From NCBI GenBank assembly GCA_958430865.1, contig CAUDNR010003358.1, positions 10,786 through 30,475 on the forward strand: a stretch of 19,690 nt of DNA. Reading direction: 5' to 3'. The translations under genes and the position numbers were made by a program. Of the stretch, positions 1 through 9,111 are shown one piece after another (positions within the stretch are counted from its first letter, which is position 1; each line of letters begins with the position of its first letter). The DNA is from Entrophospora sp. SA101. Its lineage: Eukaryota; Glomeromycota; Glomeromycetes; Entrophosporales; Entrophosporaceae. The notes under the pieces were generated by a model. It ran no database searches. It was not told where the DNA came from and was given only the letters and a program-made list of their open reading frames with translations.

Positions 1-278
1 ATCCCTTTCTATGAGTTTGGCTGGTATATCTCAAAGGCGTCTCCTGTCTTGTCAGTGGCATGCCTACTCACCAACAACCTACCCCCATTTATTTAAATAA
101 CATCAAGTTCAGTTGGTCAAATAAAAATTAAAGAGAAACAGAAAATTTATGAAAATGATTAATTTTTAACATAACATACCAAACAAAATCCAAAACATTT
201 TTATGGCTTTTTTCTTGTTGGCCATATTGCTAACAAAGATGTATATAATCGTGTGATAATTTTAACCTACAGGACAGA

Positions 279-309
279 GGACTGATTGGGCAAAAACCCA
301 ATCCAGTCC
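279..309. repeat. GC-rich hairpin
   Basis: The left arm GGACTGATTGGG (279-290) pairs with CCCAATCCAGTCC (297-309) with a single bulged base around a six-base A-rich loop. It stands out in an AT-rich background. The role is unknown; it could be part of an old repeat. Confidence 0.6.
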
Positions 310-644
310 CCTACCCAAAATTATTAAATTGGTTAGTATCAGAGAAACAGAGCATTTATGAAAATGATTACAAAAAAAAACACTATTTTACAACTTTCCT
401 CTTAACACCAGAGCCCAAAAGCAATTTCAGGGCAACCAGCCCCACCCCAAATTTGCAGCCTGTGCTGGAAACGAGCTGCAGATTCTCTTAATATTCATCA
501 GCAAGGTTGCGACTTGGTCACAGAGTCATTCTTACCCTAGGGGTAGGATCGTTGCAGGCAACTTTTCATTCAACATGGCAGCAGCCATCTCTGGTCTGGG
601 AAGATTAGTGAAAAGTGTCATTGACGATTGATACAGTCTCAATA

Positions 645-675
645 AACTCCAGGGCCATGTTCCCCCCCTGGAGTT
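645..675. repeat. 10-bp inverted repeat
   Basis: AACTCCAGGG (645-654) and CCCTGGAGTT (666-675) are perfect inverted copies separated by 11 bases. No gene is associated with it. The role is unknown. Confidence 0.6.
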
Positions 676-1304
676 CAGTAGCATATCATATCATCTGGGT
701 AATCTTGGTCAGATTAGCCTTGTGTACACGAGGAAAGTGTGTGAATGACTGTAATGTGTTCAAGGTAGCACACGTGCTTCAACACCTGCTATTTTCCAAT
801 AATCAAACATTGCATATTTGAATAGTTTCTTTTTCAATGATGTACTGCCTTGACATCTTGTAATTATAATAATGTAATAATATCATTATTATTATGATTA
901 CGCAAAGCAAAATATTATCAATGAAAATCTTGTAATCACCCAGCAAGATCTGCTCCATGTTTTGATTCCAATTAAAATATTTATAATAACCAAAAATATC
1001 AATACAAGTAAAAAAAAGTACCTCTGGTTAGTTATTAACACGTCTTCTTTAAGAGACCAAAACCAAACCAAACAACAACACTCACGTTTTGTCACCTTGG
1101 GCTCTGTCAAAAAATAAATTGTTTTTTGTTTTTCCAAAAAAGTGAAAAAAAAATCAATTCGCATCTGTCCTACCAAAAAAAAAACCAATAGGATAAATAA
1201 TTAGTGTGTACGTGTTGATCAAATAAAAAACTTCTTTAAAAAAAAAACATGTCTTACCGTCCCAATAAAAGAAGCAAAGGAAAGGAAATAGCCAATTTCG
1301 CTGG

Positions 1305-1458
1305 GTAAGTGTTTTAAGGATGGTGGTGGTGTTTATCGTCTGCCACTTGTTGTTACTCTAGTTTATTTAAAAGAATGGTGGTGGTTACTATGCATTATAA
1401 CACATTGTCATTCTAGTTGTTATCAAAGATCATTGATTTATTATTCAACATTTTTTAG
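1305..1458 (+). other. Intron 1 of the F-box pseudogene
   Basis: The donor GTAAGT lies at 1305-1310 and the acceptor TTTTTTAG ends at 1458. Splicing here joins exon 1 to the F-box exon in frame (G-K-P-T-I-K-L-S-P-L-P-P-E), which supports both sites. The first 29 bases, starting two bases before the intron, recur in inverted orientation at 4459-4487 with two differences. Confidence 0.75.
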
Positions 1459-2591
1459 GAAACCAACAATAAAATTATCACCATTACCACCTGAATTTTA
1501 ATCGAAATATCTAAATATCTCAAAGATGATTATAAAACATTATATTCTTGTGTTTTAATTAACAAACAATGGCACAGTATAAATATTTCAATTTTATGGA
1601 GGAACCCATTCTATTCATATGGAAGTACAGAGATATTAATTAATTGTTTCTTGGCAGTGGATAAAGAATTTTTAACAAAAAATAACATTAAATTAAATTA
1701 CAAAATGTTGGAAAAACCACCATTATACAACTATGCAAATTTTACAACTGAATTATGTTTTGGATTCTCCTCCTTTAAATACAAAAAAAATTGGAACAAG
1801 ATTAATTGAATTTATTTTAGATCATGCACCATTTATACAAAGGTTCAAAAGGAATGGCTTTGATTGTGAATGGCCAATTGAACATCACAGATTTGATGAA
1901 TGTTTTCAGAACCTTGATGAATTAGATTATCAATTTTTTGAAAAAAAGAAACTTCTTAGTAAACTAGCAAGTGTATGTAAAAATATCACAATTCTAAAAA
2001 TAGATTATGAAGGGTTTTATTCTGATAATCACAACATCATTTTTTATCTAGCTCAACTAATTAGAGTACAAAATCAAATTAGAAAATTGGATTTTATTCA
2101 TACAACAATATGCCATATATATCAGGTGATCTTAAAGATGCATTGTTACTTCATTCAAATTCAATAATTGAGTATAAAGTGATGGGAAAGATGTTTCAAA
2201 CAACTCACTTATACCAAAATTTCAAAACTTAAAGATCTTAAGATTATCATTATTTAACAATACAAGTTTAAGATTTTTAAAAACCATTTCATTACCAAAT
2301 TGAATCTGTATATTTAAAAATTGATTGTAAGCTATCTCTATTAGACTTGTCTGACTTCATCAAAATCAATGGGAGCACTCTTAAATTTCTGGATATTGAT
2401 GGTGAAATAAATGTTTCTGGTGAGAAAAGGTATTTAAAAGAATTGTTGATGTCAATTGGACAACATTGTAGAAACTTAGAATATTTATCAATCTTTTATT
2501 ATAATCAAATAAGTCAAAAATTTATTGAGTCAATATTTAATAATTGCATTAAATTAGAATACATTAAATTTAATACAATTGAAGTAACCAA

Positions 2592-2740
2592 GCCTATATT
2601 AAAGACTAGTGCTGTAATCCAAAAAAGGAAAAAGTATGGTTACAAAAGTGGTTGCAAAGGTAATTGCAACCACTTTTTATATGCCGTAAATACAATTACT
2701 ACCATCATCATAATTTATGGCACTAGTCTTTAGCCTATAT
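2592..2740. mobile_element. hAT-like MITE with 8-bp target duplication
   Basis: A 133-bp element (2600-2732) has perfect 13-bp terminal inverted repeats TAAAGACTAGTGC and GCACTAGTCTTTA. It is flanked by the exact 8-bp duplication GCCTATAT (2592-2599 and 2733-2740). An 8-bp duplication, and ends fitting the YARNG consensus, are hAT hallmarks. Inside sits a perfect 14-bp hairpin, AAAAGTGGTTGCAA (2644-2657) with TTGCAACCACTTTT (2664-2677). It has no coding capacity, so it would need a transposase from elsewhere. It lies inside the leucine-rich-repeat part of the F-box pseudogene, whose coding sense resumes on the far side. Confidence 0.85.
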
Positions 2741-2996
2741 GGAATATCAACTGAATTCTAAGTGCTTTAATTCAAACATTACCAATAAATTTAACAATGT
2801 TGGAATTTAAGCACTATGTTAATTTTGATGATGACAGTGATAAATTTTTGGCTACTTTGATGAAGAACTGGAAAGGTCCAAAGCCTACAAAAATAATATT
2901 AAGAGTTAGAGAAGACAAAACAATCAATATATTGGAAAAATATAAATATTTACAACTTTTAAAATATCAAATTATCTGAGATGGTGCTCCAATTGC

Positions 2997-3636
2997 ATGT
3001 AAAATCAGAGCAAGCTAATTAATTACTAATCATTATAAAATTCAAGATAAATATATATATATAAAGTGATGAAATTATAATAAATAATATGATTAAATAA
3101 GTAATAATCTAAGTTAGCAATGATAAATGAAATGAATTGGCTCTTGTGATTGTTGATTTATTTAATCTCTGCTTCATATTTGGTAGGATACAGATCTAAC
3201 TACCAAATGTAATCATTTTTCTTTATAATTAATTAATTATGGATGGTTATGATATTAATATAGTTTGAATTGCCAGATATGATGTAGATGAAGGTTCAGC
3301 TTACCCATTTACACTATTTTGCCACAGTAGTAACGAAAAATAAATAAAAAAAACAGTCTATCTAATCCTTTTCTGATTTTTTATTCTAAACCGAACTTTT
3401 TTCTTATAAATGTTATCTTTTTTGTCTTCCAATATACTCATTAATTATCAACTGTTCTTTTCTTAGATAAGTTTCTAGTGTCTGAGTATCATTTATTTTG
3501 AAAACATAAGGAACAATTTTTTCACCTTGCACCTTTTTTAAAATACTTCTGATAGTACTATATTCTTGTTCCATAGTAGATCTGATGTAAATTAGTCTCA
3601 TATTAACTATTTTTATCTAGAGATGATCCTAAGCAA
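2997..3636. repeat. 640-bp tandem duplication, copy 1
   Basis: This block is followed immediately by an identical copy (3637-4276). Every line compared by eye matches at an offset of exactly 640. It begins just after the end of the F-box pseudogene. It contains an AT microsatellite (3050-3062) and a 62-codon open frame on the minus strand. A perfect tandem copy implies a very recent duplication or an assembly artefact. Confidence 0.95.
3413..3601 (-). CDS. Hypothetical 62-residue protein (tandem copy 1)
   Basis: I do not recognise this product. The frame runs from ATG (MRLIYIRSTMEQEYSTIRSI...) to TAA and gives a lysine/arginine-rich, mainly polar peptide ending EYIGRQKR, with no signal peptide or membrane segment. 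The composition is more protein-like than most short frames in this AT-rich DNA. There is no homology that I can name, and no intron joins it to further coding sequence that I can see. It may be the remnant of a larger gene or chance. The identical frame occurs in the second tandem copy. Confidence 0.25.
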   Translation of the reverse strand: MRLIYIRSTMEQEYSTIRSILKKVQGEKIVPYVFKINDTQTLETYLRKEQLIINEYIGRQKR

Positions 3637-4276
3637 ATGTAAAATCAGAGCAAGCTAATTAATTACTAATCATTATAAAATTCAAGATAAATATATATAT
3701 ATAAAGTGATGAAATTATAATAAATAATATGATTAAATAAGTAATAATCTAAGTTAGCAATGATAAATGAAATGAATTGGCTCTTGTGATTGTTGATTTA
3801 TTTAATCTCTGCTTCATATTTGGTAGGATACAGATCTAACTACCAAATGTAATCATTTTTCTTTATAATTAATTAATTATGGATGGTTATGATATTAATA
3901 TAGTTTGAATTGCCAGATATGATGTAGATGAAGGTTCAGCTTACCCATTTACACTATTTTGCCACAGTAGTAACGAAAAATAAATAAAAAAAACAGTCTA
4001 TCTAATCCTTTTCTGATTTTTTATTCTAAACCGAACTTTTTTCTTATAAATGTTATCTTTTTTGTCTTCCAATATACTCATTAATTATCAACTGTTCTTT
4101 TCTTAGATAAGTTTCTAGTGTCTGAGTATCATTTATTTTGAAAACATAAGGAACAATTTTTTCACCTTGCACCTTTTTTAAAATACTTCTGATAGTACTA
4201 TATTCTTGTTCCATAGTAGATCTGATGTAAATTAGTCTCATATTAACTATTTTTATCTAGAGATGATCCTAAGCAA
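3637..4276. repeat. 640-bp tandem duplication, copy 2
   Basis: This is the second, identical copy of the 2997-3636 unit in the same orientation. The match ends at AAGCAA (about 4276), after which the sequence becomes unique. Confidence 0.95.
4053..4241 (-). CDS. Hypothetical 62-residue protein (tandem copy 2)
   Basis: This frame is identical to that at 3413-3601 because the whole 640-bp unit is duplicated. The product is unrecognised. Identity of the two copies reflects the recent duplication and is not evidence of selection on the protein. Confidence 0.25.
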   Translation of the reverse strand: MRLIYIRSTMEQEYSTIRSILKKVQGEKIVPYVFKINDTQTLETYLRKEQLIINEYIGRQKR

Positions 4277-4673
4277 AAAAGTAAATATCATGATCATATT
4301 ACATTGGTAATAGAATTGTGATGTTAAACCAACAATATTGATCCCTGAAAATTTTGGTAATACAAATGTTCACTTTGTCTGGTTTTGTTGCAGTATACCC
4401 CATATAAGGTTAAAGGTTTTAATGAAGGTTTATTTTCTGGCAACTAATGAGTTGTGACAACCACCACCATTCTTAAAACACTTACCCTTGAATTATTTCA
4501 TCATTGTAATTATTCTCTTTCTTTTATTTCTATAGTGCAAGTCACTTAGTCCCACAACTTTCTGCACCACAGTGGCCAATTTTGAGAAAAAATTTCCAAT
4601 CAAAAATGCAATAAAAATTTTATGGTCACATGATTTTCAAAGATCATCACACACATTTATATGATTTATTAAT
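4277..4673. other. Unassigned stretch before the pogo transposon
   Basis: No gene is visible. Bases 4459-4487 are the reverse complement of the start of the F-box intron (1303-1331) with two differences. A CACAGTGG-containing segment near 4567 and AT-rich sequence fill the rest. The stretch is cut at 4673/4676 by the transposon insertion and continues at 7072. Confidence 0.5.
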
Positions 4674-4675
4674 TA

Positions 4676-4861
4676 CAGTCAAACCTTGTCACAACGAATT
4701 TTGTCACAACGAATTTTTGTCACAGCGAATTTTGAGATTTTTTTTTTTTTTAATAATAAAAAACTTTTGTTACACCGAATTTTATTAATAAATCGCATTA
4801 TACCGACAACGAAGTTTTGGTAGAGATTTTTTGATATAGTTACTAATCGCGTTACAACGAA
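4676..4861. repeat. Left terminal and subterminal repeats of the pogo element
   Basis: After the terminal repeat, the motif ACAACGAA or a one-base variant occurs at 4691, 4706, 4722 (ACAGCGAA), 4772 (ACACCGAA), 4806 and 4854, the first three 15-16 bp apart. The right end has one copy at 7019-7026. Such arrays are candidate transposase-binding sites, by analogy with other Tc1/mariner-superfamily elements; this is inference. Confidence 0.7.
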
Positions 4862-4955
4862 GTCACCTGAAATGATCAACAAAAAAAATGTACTAATAAT
4901 TATTTCTGCGGAAATTGTAAAACGTATGATTATTTTTGTGAAAATCATATAATAA

Positions 4956-5185
4956 AATGAACATATGATTATTTTTGCATATTTTTGCATAAATTGTAAT
5001 AAAACAAATGTATGATTATTATTTTTGCAAAATTGTATATAATAAAATGAACGTATGATTATTTTTGCATAAATTGTAATAAAACAAATGTATGATTATT
5101 ATTTTTGCAAAATTGTAATAAAAATTGTAATAAAACAAATTATTTTTGCAAAATTGTAATAAAACATATGATTATTTCTGTGATT
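4956..5185. repeat. Minisatellite in the transposon leader
   Basis: Imperfect tandem copies of a unit of roughly 72-89 bp, built from ATGATTATTTTTGCA, AATTGTAATAAAAC and AAATGTATGATTATT segments, lie between the left end and the transposase start. The copies differ by small insertions. They look like slippage products with no coding content. Confidence 0.75.
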
Positions 5186-5200
5186 TATGAAATTCTAAGA

Positions 5201-5208
5201 TATAAATA
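5201..5208 (+). promoter_or_regulatory. Candidate TATA box of the transposase gene
   Basis: TATAAATA lies 43 bases before the transposase ATG at 5252. It fits a eukaryotic core promoter, but AT-rich DNA produces such matches by chance. Confidence 0.4.
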
Positions 5209-5251
5209 CAAGTCTTGTTGTTTGAATGGTTTGTTATGAATTTTTAAAAAA

Positions 5252-6903
5252 ATGTCACAAGAACAATCATCATCATCTAAAAAACAAAACTTTATTACAG
5301 CACAACAAAAAAGAGAGATTTGCTTATTAAAAAAAAATAAACCTGAACCAAAAAACGTTGAATTAGCAGCAAGATATGGTATCAGTCAAGGTCAAGTGAG
5401 TGACATATTAAAAGATCCTGAAAGATGGCTTAGTACTGACCTAAATTCCTATCAAGCAAGATTAAAAAGAACAAGTACTTTATCTACTTCTAAGATTGAT
5501 GGACCCTTGATATTATGGATTGAAAAGGCTCTTGAATGTAATTTAACAATCACTGGTTCTATTATACAGGAAAAAGCTTTAAGGTTTGCAGAATTATTAG
5601 AAGTAAATAACTTTAAAGCATCATCTGGTTGGCTTCATAATTTTAAACAAAGATACTCAATTCAAGAATATAACAAGCATGGAGAATCTCAAAGTGCCCC
5701 CATAGAACAAATCCCTCAAATGAGAATAGAGTTAAGAAATATACTTAAAGATTACAGATTGGAAGATATTTTTAACTGTGATGAAACTGGTCTCTTTTGG
5801 AAAATGGAACCAAATCGTGGATTATCAAGTGGACCTATTCTAGGCATAAAGCAAAACAAAGATAGAGTAACAGTATTGTTAACATGCAATTCTATTGGAA
5901 CAGAAAAATTAAAACCTTTATTTATTCATAAATATCAGACCCCAAGACCATTAAGAGGAGTTGATAAAAGTACATTGCCTGTTGATTATTATTGGAACAG
6001 TAAGGCATGGATGCAGCTTACAATATGGAATGATTACCTAAAAAATTTGAATAATAAAATGCATCTTGAAAATAGAAATATATTATTGCTCGTTGATAAT
6101 GCCCCAACTCATAATTTAATGGATAATTTAGAGTTAACAAATGTAAAAATTCATTACCTTCCTCCAAATACAACTGCACATCTACAACCATGTGACGCTG
6201 GAATAATTCATAGTTTCAAGGTTTGTAATTTCTTTAGTTTCAATGTTAATATTAAATTACATTGATGTTAATAATTAATAAATTGTAGGCAAACTATAGA
6301 AAATTATTTCTTAAAAAGAAAATTAAAAATTATGATCTAGCACAAACTGGTATAGATCCAAAACCAATTGATATCAAAAAAGCAATAGATTATGTTGCTA
6401 AGTCCTGGAATAGTGTCACATCAACAACTATTTTTAATTGTTGGAAAAAAACTGGGATTATTCCTTTATTAGATGGGGAACTATCTAATGAAGAAATAGA
6501 AAATTCTATAAATATAATAGAAGATATTTCAAACAACCAAAATAATGAAATCAATATTTTAATCAATACATTACAGTTTACTTCGCCATTAGCAGTAGAA
6601 GAATATATTTCAATTGATGATGAGGTGGAAGACAATGAAATGATAACAGAAGAAGAAATTATTGCTTCATTTATTCCAGCAGTAGAAGAAGAAACTGGTG
6701 AAAGTAGTACATCCACATCTAAGACTAAAGTTTCAATTAGTGATGCTATTGCTGCCATTGAAACAGTGTACGATTTTCTTCAACAAGGTGATATTGAGAT
6801 TGATTACAACGAAACTAAAACTCTTAAATCATTAAAAAGAAAATTGGGATTATTAAGAATTAAAAAACAAACACAAACTAGCATTAAATCATTTTTCAAA
6901 TAA
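5252..6903 (+). CDS. pogo-family transposase (two exons, 527 residues)
   Basis: This enzyme cuts and pastes the surrounding element. Exon 1 is 5252-6220, a 68-bp intron (6221-6288, GTTTGT...TTGTAG) is removed, and exon 2 is 6289-6903. The junction gives HSFK|ANYRK in frame. Residues about 15-55 form a Psq-type helix-turn-helix (AARYGISQGQVSDILK). Residues about 80-145 form a CENP-B-type DNA-binding domain (GWLHNFKQRYSI). The DDE domain has D177 (NCDETGLFW), D282 (LLLVDNAPTH) and D314 (LQPCDAGIIHSFK), the last two separated by 31 residues, as in pogo/Tigger enzymes. The C-terminus is acidic and then ends QTSIKSFFK, a good PCNA-interaction (PIP-box) match. No frameshift or stop interrupts the spliced frame. 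It lies within its own terminal repeats, so it is a transposon gene rather than a domesticated CENP-B homologue. Confidence 0.95.
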
Positions 6904-7071
6904 AAATTTTTACATTTTGTCATTATCATATTTATGTTGGTATATTATTATATTTATGTTTATTTTTGTAATAAAAAAGTTTTTGTCGTACAATAAAAAA
7001 TCGTAGATCCCGATCGTCACAACGAATTTAAGTTGTTGGTACCATACCTTCGTTATGACAAGGTTATACTG

Positions 7072-7551
7072 TATCTCAAAATTTTATTAAGCAAAGTGGG
7101 TATGGTTTCTAAGCTAAAATTGATCCTTGCAGTGAATTCAATATAGGGGTGCCATTAACTCAAATTCGTCCTCAGGGACGTTGGTCACGTTTCTATTGTC
7201 CATACCCCAATAATGGTTTGACATTAAGAAATGAGTTTGATAGTGACTCTTCTGAGATTTGGAATTTGCTCCAACTCAAATACAACCCTAATGTTGTATA
7301 CAATAAGAATTATTATAACTTCCCTTTTCTATCCCTGTCTGTCCAGAATCGATTTCCATATTTGGTGATTCTCTGACTGTGGAGATTTATTTATTTTTTG
7401 TTATAACCATCACAGTTACCACTATAATCATAACGACATGTATTAACATTTTTTCTTATATACCATATATAATATATATAAAACTATACAAAAAATATTT
7501 TTTGATAAAGGCTAATTTAAAATACATATTATATATATAAAATTGATTGAA
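7072..7551. other. Stretch between transposon and pseudokinase A
   Basis: A frame open from about 7113 to 7376 on the plus strand encodes roughly 87 residues (FYCPYPNNGLTLRNEFD and similar). It has no ATG and no family I recognise; it could be a fragment of an exon whose upstream part was separated by the transposon insertion, or chance. From 7380 to 7551 there is A/T-rich sequence that would form the 3' flank of gene A. Confidence 0.35.
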
Positions 7552-8684
7552 TTAATCGAAATTAGCTAAATCTTCAGCTACCAGATATTCCAAAACGTCC
7601 TCAGCATTAGGACGCAGATCTCTTTCAGTTTGCCAACATTCTAAAAATTTTTAAGAATTATTATCATTAATTTGATTATTAATAAATAAATAATGGATAT
7701 AATTAAAAATAATTACTTTTATATAAATCTTCATAAAATTCTGGAGTTCTTGGAGCTGGATCTTCACGAAGATTTTCATAAACAATTTTATAACATAGCT
7801 TACATGGCTCATTAGAATATTTTTCAAATGGTGGTTTTTGTGATGAAATCTCCCAAAGTAATACACCTAAACTGTATATATCGGCTACCCTTAGATCCAT
7901 AGAGAATTCTTTTGGGTTTTTTAGATGCTGAGGGTCTAAGTAGGGTATTGATTCAAAATATTGAGCCAAAGTTTTTTTGGATTCTTCTATTTTTTTGAAC
8001 TTTCCAAAATTGTGGAGCTTTATTGTACCCTTGATAATACCAATATTTTCTGAACTCTATTATTATTATAAATATATAAATTATATTATTAATTATTAAA
8101 AAAAAAAATCACAGATTGCATATAAATCTTTAAAGATATTACCAAATTGCCATGAAACATATCAGAATCATGTATACAATATAATCCACTTGTTAATTCT
8201 CCAGCAAGTGTTAATTTTTGAGCCCATGTTAATTCATTGGCACTTAAATGTTCTCTTAAATTATCCTTAGCATAATCTAAAATCAAACTATAATTGTATA
8301 AGTTACTTTGATCGGGATCTTGCGCTAAACCAATATAACTCAAAATATTATTATGTGCTGCAACCTTTTGGTACTTTTGTAACTGTATAAATAAGATAAA
8401 AATAAAATGGATTAAGATTTAAAAAATGGTTTTATTAATTCTTAATTTCGACAACGAACCTCTTTAACTAAATCTCTAAGACTTATCTTAAATGTCGTCA
8501 AGGTTACTTCTCTTCCTAAAGGCCTTGAAAAGGCCCTCTTTATTATAATGTGGGCTGAATCCTCGATTTTCACTACATCTCTGAATTTGTCGAAGTCTAC
8601 AAACGTAATAAATTTATTTTCTTTTGCACTATCTAACCACTCTCTGGCTTCTTTTTCGTTTTTTTTCCCACGATTATCAGACAT
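7552..8684 (-). CDS. Pseudokinase A, TKL-like, four exons (297 residues)
   Basis: Exons on the minus strand are 8684-8460, 8382-8143, 8056-7717 and 7640-7552, with introns of 77, 86 and 76 bp in phases 0, 0 and 1. The product starts with the EAREWLDSAKENKFI segment that precedes the kinase fold in this family. The kinase-like fold follows: strand 3 as EVTLTTFK (59-66), catalytic-loop position FHGNL (HGN, 152-154), activation start HNFG (170-173), PYLDPQ (193-198) in place of an APE motif, DIYSLGVLLWEI (214-225) and ECW/RP-type end (KCWQTERDLRP). The Gly-rich loop, the HRD Asp and the DFG Asp are all replaced, and the strand-3 Lys appears displaced, so phosphotransfer is unlikely. It is about 300 residues, a bare kinase-like domain. 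It is intact and shares exon lengths with gene B (exon 3 is 340 nt in both). Confidence 0.88.
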
Positions 8685-8724
8685 ACATACATATAGTATA
8701 TTAGGTAAGAATAATTAATTCAAT

Positions 8725-8752
8725 AAAAATCTTTTAATATTAAAAGATTTTT
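8725..8752. repeat. 28-bp perfect palindrome upstream of gene A
   Basis: AAAAATCTTTTAAT and ATTAAAAGATTTTT meet at the centre (8738/8739) with no mismatch. It lies 41-68 bases upstream of the gene A start. It could be a dimeric factor site or chance in A/T-rich DNA. Confidence 0.7.
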
Positions 8753-9111
8753 TGTTACACTATTGTCAATCCGATCTTTTCCGGTGGCCGATCTTTACCA
8801 CGAGAATATTGAAAAATTCGAAAAGAAAGAAAACGAGAACATCAAAATAGCCTCTACTAATAATGATGTACAACAACCCCAACCCCAACAACAAAGCGTT
8901 CATCAAATTCAAAAGTAGCTTCTACTAATAATGACGAATGACAACGATGGCAAAATATTTCCTAGTTCAAAAAATAGTTTTTTCTACTATGAATACCAAC
9001 AACAACAACAAACATTTATCTAGTTCAAAGGACATTTTCTTCTACTAATTTCCAAATGCTCTAATTCTTCTTCATCGAAACTTTCATCAAATTCATCTAG
9101 TGATTATATCT

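Larger units (their letters stand above)
1..1248. other. Non-coding stretch upstream of the F-box pseudogene
   Basis: I see no convincing gene here. The first 800 bases are less AT-rich than the rest of the window, and short open frames on either strand resemble nothing I know and show no family motifs. The stretch holds several hairpins (279-309, 645-675), an 8-bp palindrome CCCTAGGG at 535-542 and a direct repeat of about 30 bp (132-161 and 340-369, around GAAACAG...TTTATGAAAATGATT). From about 830 to 1248 the sequence is low-complexity A/T. The higher-GC block could be an old repeat; this is inference only. Confidence 0.5.
1249..2979 (+). pseudogene. F-box / leucine-rich-repeat protein, frameshifted pseudogene
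   Basis: F-box proteins recruit substrates to SCF ubiquitin ligases; the F-box binds Skp1 and the repeats bind the target. Exon 1 (1249-1304) starts MSYRPNKRSKGK. A GTAAGT...TTTTTTAG intron (1305-1458, phase 2) joins it in frame to the F-box: LSPLPPE, then ISKYLKDDYKTLYSCVLINK and WHSINISILWRNPF. Leucine-rich segments follow (for example LKFLDIDGEI, LEYLSIFYYN) and the frame ends at 2977-2979. The reading frame is broken at about 1495 (one base lost in PPE|ILIE), at an A8 run near 1784, near 2105, between 2200 and 2218, near 2301 and near 2770. A 133-bp MITE also interrupts it. Ignoring the breaks it would be about 480 residues, normal for fungal F-box/LRR proteins. The family call is firm from the F-box wording. 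Whether every frameshift is biological rather than a sequencing error cannot be told from this sequence. Confidence 0.85.
4674..7073 (+). mobile_element. Complete pogo/Tigger-type DNA transposon
   Basis: The element spans 4676-7071 and is flanked by TA on both sides (4674-4675 and 7072-7073), the target duplication of Tc1/mariner-pogo elements. Its ends begin CAGT. The left CAGTCAAACCTTGTCACAAC and the complement of the right end, CAGTATAACCTTGTCATAAC, match at 20 of 23 positions over the first 23 bases. It carries one transposase gene with an intact two-exon frame, a minisatellite-like leader (4956-5185) and several copies of an ACAACGAA motif near its left end. With intact ends, target duplication and frame, it may be competent to move or have moved recently; this is inference. 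A small related MITE lies at 17659-17766 and a related solo end at about 10091-10122. Confidence 0.93.

Noticed and set aside
615..821. 68-codon plus-strand frame
   Set aside because: No motif, no homology recognised, and it overlaps a hairpin; judged chance.
898..1188. 96-codon minus-strand frame
   Set aside because: It is made mostly of Phe/Leu/Ile codons from A/T-rich DNA, shows no family motif and has no splice context; judged chance.
4679..4990. 103-codon minus-strand frame in the transposon left end
   Set aside because: Its KIRCDKIRCDKV tail is just the translation of the ACAACGAA repeats, so it is a by-product of the repeat array.
6390..6758. 122-codon minus-strand frame
   Set aside because: It lies opposite exon 2 of the transposase and its Ser-rich sequence mirrors the acidic coding strand.
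5252..6903. Domesticated CENP-B-like host gene
   Set aside because: The domain order fits, but the gene sits between good terminal repeats with TA target duplication and keeps the catalytic aspartates, so it is a transposon gene.
7113..7376. Conserved gene on the plus strand after the transposon
   Set aside because: It has no ATG (the nearest start-like codon is GTG), no recognisable family and no convincing upstream exon; kept only as a note in the region entry.
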